A stretch of DNA of 64,000 bases, taken from Rhyacophila brunnea. Its lineage: Eukaryota > Arthropoda > Insecta > Trichoptera > Rhyacophilidae. The DNA is taken from contig JAGYXB010000456.1 of NCBI GenBank assembly GCA_022495005.1, forward strand, positions 186,001-250,000. Direction: 5' to 3'. Both the position numbers and the translations under genes were made by a program. Below, in pieces: positions 56,133-64,000 of the stretch. Every line of letters starts with the position of its first letter. Position 1 is the stretch's first letter. Under the pieces are notes generated by a model that was given only the letters and a program-made list of their open reading frames with translations, made no database searches and was not told where the DNA came from.

Positions 56133-56683
56133 TAACTATTTCTTTCGTTAGAATAAAAGTCTCTCAGAAAGTGTTTTTCTAAATTATATAATGTTCAATT
56201 TACTTTTGACTTACATAGTTGAAAACAGATGCATTACGAAGCCATACTCTTGTAGAGTAGTAGTATAAGTAGTTATTAAGTAAATTATAATAGTTAAGAA
56301 GAAATTAAAATATTATACTATTATAACAGTGGATTGACGTTATATATGTTATAGGTATGCATACCTATATTATTTGTTTGATAACAGTCAAAGAGAGCAG
56401 AAATGGATAGCATGAAAATAGTAACATACCATCACCATCAGCAAGTAGTTGCATACGCTAAACAGACTAAACTATCATTAGAGTGAAATACAGTAAATAT
56501 TACCTGCTATATTGCGGATGTTAACGATATGTAATATAGAACCGGTATTAAATACGTGGGGAAATAGTTTATGTGACGATCATATTAGATGTATTCAACT
56601 ATCAGGTACATAATAATATTATATATATAATCGTTTCTCAGCCTTATAAAATATAACGTAAGTATTAAAATATCGTCTTCTTT

Positions 56684-57061
56684 TTTGTGATTTTACCGAG
56701 GATTTAACTGCGACTCGCTGTCATATCGCCTCTTCTCATCTAGAAGAGAATCCGGCGAATAGGCCCTCACTCCAATGCTGTTAAAGCACTTTACAATTCT
56801 GCCAAAATCTTCCGTCCTACCCACTACCAGGGCACCTTTCAATTCATCAACATTCTCAAAGATATCCGCAATTCGCAGCTGTACTCTGTTTCGTTCATAT
56901 TTAGGGTATTATAGTACATCACAAAACATCACATTCATAGCAGAGCTGCGAATCGCTTCTACCCATGAGGACATCAAATCTTTTACCCATTGTGTGTCCT
57001 GTTCTTAGCCTGAGTAACAGCTTAAGCTCATTTCTCTTCAAAGGAGAATCTACAAACCAAG
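56684..57061 (-). pseudogene. LINE ORF2 C-terminal tail, second copy
   Basis: The minus strand starts GGTTTGTAGATTCTCC and reads RNELKLLLRLRTGHTMGKRF followed by DVLMGRSDSQLC. It is interrupted in the knuckle region (TGTGATGTTTTGTGATG) and later reads through GRIVKCFNSIGVRAY to GAAGAGGCGATATGACAGCG and a short A run (the plus-strand CTTTTTT near 56678-56684). It is homologous over its full length to 51507-51905. No target duplication was found around it. The plus-strand frames at 56775-57150 are shadows. Confidence 0.8.
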
Positions 57062-57064
57062 GTA

Positions 57065-59240
57065 CCGAACGTGGGGATGGTAGAATGGACTTACTCCATT
57101 TCCCCTTTTCTAGGGATGCCCTGTTTTATTTTGGGAAACTTTTTAATTAAGATTTGTCAAGTGGCAACTAAATTGCAGTACATTTGGCAAGTCGTATCAG
57201 ATCAGATCACCAACGACTTAGACATTAAGTCACTTCTGAAGGTTGCATGGCCCAGATAATCTCCTTATATCTATCATTCTAGAATAGTGATCCCTATATT
57301 ATAAACTGAATTAAATCATATTATATAAGTACTAAGTACTGCTGTATGCTCTTGCTTTAAACTAATTCGAAAAATCTTAATATCTACAATCTACATCATT
57401 TATAATATCATATTCCTTTTAATATATGAAAAATGTATTAGGATCACATAAAAAGGAGAGCTTTCGAATATCATTATGACGTTATCTACTCGTACCCACC
57501 TGTCAGACATAAACAATTACTTCACATAAAAGAAACCTAATAATGATGTATCCATCTGGATGTCAAAGATTTTTGGATTTAAAATAAATATATAAGAAAG
57601 AATTATTGAGAATAAACACCATATTAAATAAAAAAATGTATTAGGCGCACATAATATTATATAATAGAAGAAAATGACATTAGTGATTGAGTGTATAAAA
57701 ACGTAATAATCAATCGCAAAATATAACAAGAACCTACCATTATGATATAATTCCTAATGATAGTGAATTTCCACGTAGAAAATAATTAAGGAAAAATAAA
57801 TAAGAATATTATTAGAAGTCGATATACGCGTAAATGTGAAAAGCAAACCACATAATATAAAAATGTATTAGGAGCACATATCAAAGAGGAGAGAATGACA
57901 CCAGAGAACGATACCCGGTAACATATCATCCCTTATTTATGGCGAAGTAAAATTACACTGAAACGCTTTCAGAGAGCGCCGTAAAAGAAAATCCGCAAAT
58001 CACGCTCGTAAAAATCTGTGTATTTTCTTTTATTTATAGTTTTCTCCTTTTCGGGGGGAAATAAATATTTACCTACCTTGCCTTTCGGTCAACCGAACAA
58101 ACCAACGCCGGTTTATTGGCCCACGTTTATGGCTCACAAAAATAAATCTAAAAAAAATAGAAGAATGCTCTGTTATTTAAATAAAGTAATCAAAATTGTC
58201 CCTAGTCATATCGTTTTATTTTGAGGTTTTCTCATAGTTAATTAATTCGTATATATTATTATATTTTTATTACATTTTGGAATATAATAATATATTCCCA
58301 GCAGTTCAATATTACTCGTGCAAAAGAAAAAGAGAGAAAAAGAAGTCGGAAATTTAATAAATGATAAATTAACTATTGTGCATTATAGCGCCTGTACACG
58401 TGAATGGCACTATTAGTGTGTATAACTGTTTGAATAACACGTAAAAGTGCTGACTGTCTCCCCAATATCATTCTTCAAGCGTAAGCGAGATGCATTGTTG
58501 TCATTGCAAATGGTGCTATTTGACCGGTTGTGAAAATTGGTAAACGTCAAAAATGTTTTGGGCGGTGAAGTTAGTTTATTTTTTCAGGCAGATTCGTTAC
58601 TATCGTTCTACTACGCAGGCGCATACATCTCACAATCTGTCAAGCTTCCGAACTTTTTTGATCCATGCATGCAATCTTGCAACTTGTACGATAATACGTG
58701 TTTACACGTGCATTTTCTTGTTAGGGCCACGATAATACGTAATGTCAGCAGAAAATCCATGCACGTGTAAAAGAGGTATTACAAAACAACAAATATACAA
58801 GGGACGTATCGAACTAATGCTGTCGAATTAGTATGACGTTTCCGTTAAGAGTTAGGTAACTTATATTAATAATTCATTACGTGCGTCCAACGCAACTATT
58901 GCGTTCCCCATTAGATATTATTAGCATGTTATTTAAACCTGGTAATTAATAAGTAATTAACAGGTCCACAGTGAATGAGTTAACGTCTTGAAGTAGTAAG
59001 TATGTTGTGGCATCCACTAAATAAACCCCTTTCGGGGGTTAGACCAATACCGGCTTCTGATGGTTGCATAACTAAAGTCGGCTGCAATTTTAACCTAATA
59101 ATCATATTAAGTTTTTACTTAATAAAGTTAAAACTATTTGCGAGGTTTTTAATACACTTTACATGCATATTAGCAGGTGAAAATTCCGAGAAGTCAGGCT
59201 AAGGTCACTAAGGACTACTTTTATAAATAAATAAATAAAT
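57065..59240. other. Intergenic, spaced short repeat, no gene seen
   Basis: No supported gene. The word AAAAATGTATTAGG followed by two bases and CACATA occurs three times, at about 57431, 57632 and 57861. A GTAAACACGTGCAT-type palindromic area lies near 58700. Open frames here are short and featureless. Confidence 0.5.
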
Positions 59241-59244
59241 ATAC

Positions 59245-59590
59245 CTCAGCTGAGGCATGGTCTAAAAAGATTGTAACTGTGCGACGCGCGGATTGTGCTA
59301 ATGACGCGTGTTGAACGGAACATAATTTGTCATAAAAATTCAACATGAGTCCATTTAGTGTTATGTTTATTGGTATATTAGTAATAATATTAATATATTC
59401 AATGACATGTTTTCTTTTTCGAGTACAGGATAACGTTTTTTAGTCATCTTTACACAATATAAGAATATATTATTACGACGCCATCACAAAAAAAAACGAC
59501 GTGCTCTCACCTCGAATGCCGCTCGGCGATTGGCGACGATGCGAAATTTCGTCCCAGCTATTGTTGAAAATTATTTGCCGTTTCACTTAT
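59245..59590 (+). repeat. Dispersed repeat family K, copy 4
   Basis: CTCAGCTGAGGCATGGTCTA, GACGCGTGTTGAACGGAACA, TTCAATGACATGTTTTCTTT and AATTATTTGCCGTTTCACTT match copy 2 in the same direction and copy 1 inverted. Confidence 0.7.
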
Positions 59591-60124
59591 GTATGCTCTT
59601 AATAATGTATAGAATAATAATTTATTATTGTATTACGATGCCATCATTATTTTGAAAATAAAAAACGTTCTCCGTCAAGTTGTCGTTTATTAGACACATT
59701 CTCCAGCCATAACAACAGGTAATGTTAATAGTATACCTGTATAAAATCACTCTTAATGTACACAATAATAATTTGGCCGCAATATGACTGTATAATATTT
59801 CAATTAACCTCAATACTTAACGTTTGGTGAAAACATACAATATGCTGACAAAATTGACATTATTTAGTAATTTTAGGAGAATTATTAAATATAGTGAATT
59901 CGCCCAAGGTCGGCGCATGGAAAGTAGCACAAATTCCGAAATGTCCATAAAGATGTCAACGCATCGTAAAATATCGAAAAGCGACCAGAAAACTTTCCAA
60001 CGCCAATCGAAAATAAATCGATAATACTGAAACTTATCCTTTCCTCCCGGATCCTTCCATTAGAAATAAAGCCACAAGAAGAGAACTCAAATAAACTTGG
60101 ATGCTTTCAATAATAAACAAAATA

Positions 60125-60595
60125 ATTACAAGATAAAAAGAACTTTTTATATACGTATAGAACGTTTTTAAATTTTCTGTTGAATTATTATGCTCAATAT
60201 GCTCAAACTTGTACTTGATATTATGAAGTAAATAAAAAACAAACGAACAAATAATATAGAATACTGAAATGTCATTTTGACATTTCATTTTGATTTCCAT
60301 AGTAACGCATGTATATATTAAAAAATTTGTTGCTAGGACTACCCCCTTAGCAACCAATAATAGTGTTTTACTTTTTACGGATTTTTCTGAAATAACTTTC
60401 CATACAAAACAGCATTAACTGAAAATGAATTCAATTCTGCTTAAAGATGGCTAAAAGTATTAAAATAATGCATTGGCACCATGTTCTGATATATTCTAAA
60501 AGTTTCAAATGTCTAGCTAGTCGGGAAGTTAGATAAAAATCGATTGCAAGATTTGTACTGGACAAACAAGAATACGAGCTAATAAAAACGTTGTA
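60125..60595. repeat. MITE ATTACAAG...CGTTGTA, copy 2
   Basis: It matches the nested element at 15372-15803 along its length: ATTACAAGATAAAAAGAAC, TTTTTAAATTTTCTGTTGAA, TTAACTGAAAATGAATTCA, GATGGCTAAAAGTATT and AAAAACGTTGTA. The minus-strand 107-codon frame at 60034-60357 is AT-rich noise within it. Confidence 0.75.
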
Positions 60596-60669
60596 AAATG
60601 GTTGGTTGGTCGGTAGCTGCATCAAACAATATGTATTTGTACAGATGTTAGATTATTAAAAAAAAAACT

Positions 60670-60800
60670 AAAAATAGGTTGAGCAAATGGCTGACATCCA
60701 TTTCTCGTAAAAACAAAAATCTGTCAATACAAACCTCCACTCTGTGAAGGCTCATATAATCCTATTAGGATCGGACATGGTCGAAAGAAAGAAAAAGAAG
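60670..60800 (+). repeat. tRNA-derived SINE body, copy 6
   Basis: Body without head: GTTGAGCAAATGGCTGACAT, CCATTTCTCGTAAAAACAAA, CCTCCACTCTGTGAAGGCTC, CCTATTAGGATCGGACATGG, then the A/G-rich tail AAAGAAAGAAAAAGAAGAAA. Confidence 0.75.
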
Positions 60801-60864
60801 AAAAAACTAGGTACTTACTTAAGATTCTTATCTGTATTTTTTTATAAAGTAGAATTAATAATAT

Positions 60865-61080
60865 ATCCGACCATGTCCAATCCTAATACGATCATAGGGT
60901 CTCCACAGAGTGAAGGTTTGTATCAACAGATTTTGTTTTTACGAGAAATGGATGTTAGCCACTTTCTCAACCTATAGGACTGATACACAAATTGAAAAAT
61001 AATATAAGTACTTGCCAGAAACAGGATTCTAATCTGGGACCCACGATGCCACCGCTTAAGCGCGGCCATCGTGGGGTGGG
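60865..61080 (-). repeat. tRNA-derived SINE, copy 7
   Basis: Inverse orientation to copy 6 and about 85 bp from it. It has CCGACCATGTCCAATCCTAA, TTTTACGAGAAATGGATGTT, AAATTGAAAAATAATATAAG, then ACAGGATTCTAATCTGGGAC (degraded box B) and ACCGCTTAAGCGCGGC (the tRNA 5' end). Copies 6 and 7 form an inverted pair with arms of about 110 bp. Confidence 0.75.
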
Positions 61081-61084
61081 TCGT

Positions 61085-61975
61085 AATACACATTATAATA
61101 AGTATTAAGGTGAGAGTCAGGTAAGAGAAAAAACTTTCCCATATCCGTAGAACGACTGTATTTTTTTTATAGTTATATATTATTGAAACAGTGGATTCTG
61201 GCATCTATATTTTATTGCAATTATTTAATATTTTTCCTTAATAACCTTTGAATACCACTGGGTGATTTGATTTTTTTATTGATTATCCTATTCTATGAGC
61301 GTTCTAGCATTCCTTTTTGTTTGAGCCTTGAGGTCATAACACATGAGGCTGATGCATAATATATTATATCCATCAAATGTGTTTGTTCCCTTAGGCAACA
61401 ACAATATTTCTTTTCATTTTTAATCCCTATGCCTTACACCCGACATGCAACTCTCCGTACTACGCTTTAAATTGAATTAGCGACATAGTATTTAAATAAT
61501 ATATTATGTCATACAAAAATACAGTTTCGTGATGCATAGAACTAACTGTAAATCATTAATTTGCATCAGAAAACGGGAAATTATCATTTTCGATTTCTGC
61601 AAGAGCATCTCTAAATGATTAATTTCTAATCCCGGTTTGTAGATAATATTGAAAAAAACCTGTATTTTATAAAAAAATATAAAAAAACTATAGTAAACAT
61701 GTTACGAAGACTGTCGAAAAATAGCAGTTTTATTAGTTTTTTAACAAATTGTGCCATTATTTTTTATAATGTATTTTTCTAAAAATCAACTGTAATAATT
61801 TTACGATATTCAACAAACCGAAATTAATTAAAATATCATAAAATATCAAAATGATGTATTTTTTTAATTGATGGTATTAAAATGATTTATAATAAAGAAT
61901 CACCATACTATTACAACCATAATACTTAAGTATTTCTTTATGTTTATTGCTAATACTCGTCATAGATACAAACAA
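61085..61975. other. Intergenic, no gene seen
   Basis: AT-rich. Nothing supportable. Confidence 0.5.
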
Positions 61976-61979
61976 ATAC

Positions 61980-62180
61980 ACAGTAATATAAAATAATATT
62001 TACTGGTGTAACAGAATGATAAATGTTTGTGAAAACTTAGGAACTCAACATATTTCTCGAATATTTCGTAAATATTTTCACACTTAAATAATATTTTTTT
62101 AGAAAATATACAGAAACAGTTTATTTAGAGGCTATGACGTTTACAAAAACCCACGAGTTAACTCGTCCATGGCCTGAAAG
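61980..62180 (-). repeat. Dispersed repeat with ACGAGTTAACTCGT palindrome, second copy
   Basis: Inverse counterpart of 3411-3610. The palindrome ACGAGTTAACTCGT lies at 62153-62166 and CATGGCCTGAAAG follows. It ends about 30 bp before the TA-flanked element at 62211. Confidence 0.6.
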
Positions 62181-62210
62181 CAGTCAGCAGACTGTACGTA
62201 CAATTTAATA

Positions 62211-63208
62211 CCGTAAAACCCCCTAACTTCGCCAAGTGTCCCTAACTTCACCTAAATCAATTAAACACTAAAAACTCATGTTTTTACTATCGCACCACTT
62301 TAAGCCACTAAGGCGATTTTAAAGATAATATTCGTCCCGCAATTTTCGTAATTTTCAAACCGCCTTGTTTGTGTTAGTATCGTTTTTTCGAGTCCGGTTT
62401 GAAGAGATTTTTTCTGAATACCTCTGAACTTTTGCTGATTTCTACGAATCTTGTAGAGGTAGGTTCTTCATATTTTTAATATAATATAGTGATATAGCCT
62501 GCTTGCCAAATGTAACGTGCGATTTCCGATGTTTATAATAAAACATCAATTATTTGAGTATGCAATGTCAGGCTATGTTTTGTGAACTACTTGTTCCTAC
62601 ACTTCCCCTGGCTTTAGGGTTGTCACAGAAAAACGATTTTCTTGAAATAGATGTGTTTTTTTTTATTGTTATGGTTTTTAGACTAAAAACTATTCATCAT
62701 TTTGAATCAACAGTTAACAATTTTTCTCATATTTCCTTTATTAAAAATTTACTATGTAAATCAATACATAAAAATGATACTATAATGCTTTGGGTTTTGG
62801 CAGCCCTAGCGTAAATTAGTAGGTTGTATGAAACAGTCATTGAAGTGATTCCCATATTCGCCAACGTAGATATTTCTTTAAAATATGTCAAATTGTCTCT
62901 AGCATAAGACCTGAATTTGCTTAAGGTCATTTTTAATAGATTTCGTGAGTATCCATAGACAATAATTTTTTAGTGGACCTACTAAAACACATTAGGCGAA
63001 GTTGGGGAATCGTGCCGTAACTTCGTATATATAAAAAATAGTGATTTATCGTATTATTTAGTATGAAAAGGGTATTATATATATATAAATAAAAATAAAC
63101 ACTATCACTGTGCATTACATAAGATCTATAAGACTTCATATTGGTGGATATTTTGGTGGCAAAACGACTTTCTGTTAAAAAAGCGGGCGAAGTTAGGGGG
63201 TTTGACGG
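62211..63208. mobile_element. TA-flanked pogo/Tc1-like element (CCGTMAAACCCCCTAACTTCGCC ends)
   Basis: A 998-bp element. The left end CCGTAAAACCCCCTAACTTC and the inverse of the right end, CCGTCAAACCCCCTAACTTC, differ at one position and both continue GCC. TA lies outside both ends (62209-62210 and 63209-63210). A second CCCTAACTTCACC lies at about 62241, and inverted forms GGCGAAGTTGGGGA (about 62996) and GGGCGAAGTTAGGGGG (about 63184) repeat the motif inside. No transposase motif is readable. The 86-codon frame at 62554-62814 has no DDE pattern. Confidence 0.85.
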
Positions 63209-63214
63209 TACAAA

Positions 63215-63790
63215 TATTTATTACTGTTTTTTTTTCAATATATATAGTATGCACGTCTTTTAACATAAAAATGCTGACTATCACGGAATGAGGATCTATC
63301 ACGGAGATAGCTCATCTTACTCTTTGAATCGCACTATCACTGTATACTATCACTATTCTGTATTATTCATTGAATTTAGGTTTATTTGAGTATTGATCAT
63401 TTATTTCATTTTGTTGGTTTATTACGCATTTTGTATGTATTTTATTTTCACCCCAATTGTAATAATATAATCAATAATCATAAGGATTTCTGTTATCTAC
63501 GAACCGACGTGGTTATCGGTGATAACAGCTGCTGTCACTATTTTATTATCATTCGAGTACTTTACAGTAATTAAAACAGCATTTATCCTTAACAAACGCA
63601 ACTAAAATTATTCATTTCAATGAATTCAGTGATTATCTTTAAAAAAAATTAATATATCACTAAAAATGCTTAAGTACACGTAATGTTTCACTAAATTAGA
63701 AAACTATGTTGGGTTAGATTGTAGTACCTACCAAAAATATACCTTTAATCAGAATGTATAATCACTGCTAACCATGGCCTCACATCGGAA
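63215..63790. other. Intergenic, no gene seen
   Basis: AT-rich, no supported gene. Confidence 0.5.
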
Positions 63791-63794
63791 GTGG

Positions 63795-64000
63795 ACTCTC
63801 AGGCCAGGATCTTTGGCGCCCCTCCCCCCCAGCAATCAATCGCTAAAGTTTTAAGGCAGTGTGACTCTCAACAGTGGCCTTTCCCAAATGGTGTTCGAGG
63901 TAAAAATTAAGGGTATTTTTAACGATTTTTGCGTATTATTTTATTTACTATTTATAATAATAGTTATTGATTACTTTTGCTGTAAATTATGGCGCATTGG
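63795..64000. repeat. hAT relic related to 5947-6975, cut by the window edge
   Basis: CAAATGGTGTTCGAGGTAAA and nearby ATCGCTAAAGTTTTAAGGCA correspond to 6080-6180 of the hAT element (CAAATGGTGTTCGAGGTAAA, ATCGCTAAGGTTAAAGACAA). The element continues beyond the window, so its ends cannot be judged. Confidence 0.6.

Larger units (their letters stand above)
55259..56197. mobile_element. tRNA-module element with 11-bp duplication and internal insert
   Basis: The left long arm runs TAATTAACTATTTCTTTTAT through AAGATTTAAGAATATATCAT to AATTTAGAAAAACACTTTCT. The right arm is TCTCTCAGAAAGTGTTTTTC followed by TAAATTATATAATGTTCA. The identical 11-bp repeat ATTTACTTTTG lies outside both ends (55248-55258 and 56198-56208). 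The tRNA-like module lies at 55412-55485 (minus). An inverted-repeat insert of about 440 bp occupies the right half. In this copy the long arm is on the left although the tRNA module has the same strand as in 14063-14546. Confidence 0.8.

Noticed and set aside
59029..59043. CCCCTTTCGGGGG hairpin that resembles a rho-independent terminator
   Set aside because: The host is a eukaryote and there is no upstream gene. A chance hairpin.
1..64000. CRISPR arrays, bacterial operons, phage genes or riboswitches
   Set aside because: No evenly spaced identical repeats, no Shine-Dalgarno-led gene chains and no long open frames. Content is consistent with insect nuclear DNA.

Overview
The window looks like non-coding, repeat-dominated DNA from an insect nuclear genome. 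It is AT-rich, with many GTAGGTACCTAC-type words common in moth and aphid DNA. It carries mariner, hAT, Helitron, tRNA-SINE and several non-LTR retrotransposon families side by side. I found no convincing host protein-coding gene, rRNA, bona fide tRNA, CRISPR array or bacterial operon. The longest open frames (133 and 256 codons) are two halves of one Helitron protein split by a single stop. Lepidoptera or Hemiptera are plausible hosts, but the sequence does not decide between them.

Layout. 1-5.6 kb: a tRNA-module element, a 337-bp inverted-repeat element with a TAT duplication, and a complete but decayed mariner (4248-5552, TA duplication, DD34D residues still readable). 5.9-21 kb: a dense run of hAT-type elements, several with exact 8-bp target duplications (5947-6975, 16231-16745, 18619-19575; 19839-21000 with one mismatch). 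Two of these hold remnants of a hAT transposase C-terminus. Also here are two tRNA-module elements, one with a further element nested in it. 21-27 kb: LINE remnants, tRNA-derived SINEs and a 1391-bp near-perfect palindrome (24695-26085) with a half copy beside it. 28-34.6 kb: LINE 3' ends, a third tRNA-module element, and a deleted Helitron (32435-34300) sitting inside another copy of the palindrome family, so the empty site can be read from the paralogues. 37-47 kb: TA-flanked and hAT-type MITEs with clean duplications, plus LINE fragments. 47-57 kb: more LINE pieces, including a 399-bp insert with a poly-A tail and a 15-bp duplication, a hAT-type MITE, and a fourth tRNA-module element containing an inverted-repeat insert with a 74-codon frame. 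57-64 kb: sparse DNA, SINE copies in inverted orientation, a pogo/Tc1-like TA element (62211-63208) and the start of another hAT relic.

The most unusual item is a family (14063-14546, 15230-16016, 29971-30283, 55259-56197, probably about 1167-1435) that combines inverted-repeat ends, an internal tRNA-like pol III module and direct repeats of 11, 11, 15 and 11 bp. Inverted ends suggest a DNA transposon, whereas long variable duplications and a tRNA module suggest a SINE. Nothing here acts as a gene network. The relations are nesting, paralogy and relative age. All alignments were made by eye, so percentages are avoided and boundaries may be off by a few bases.
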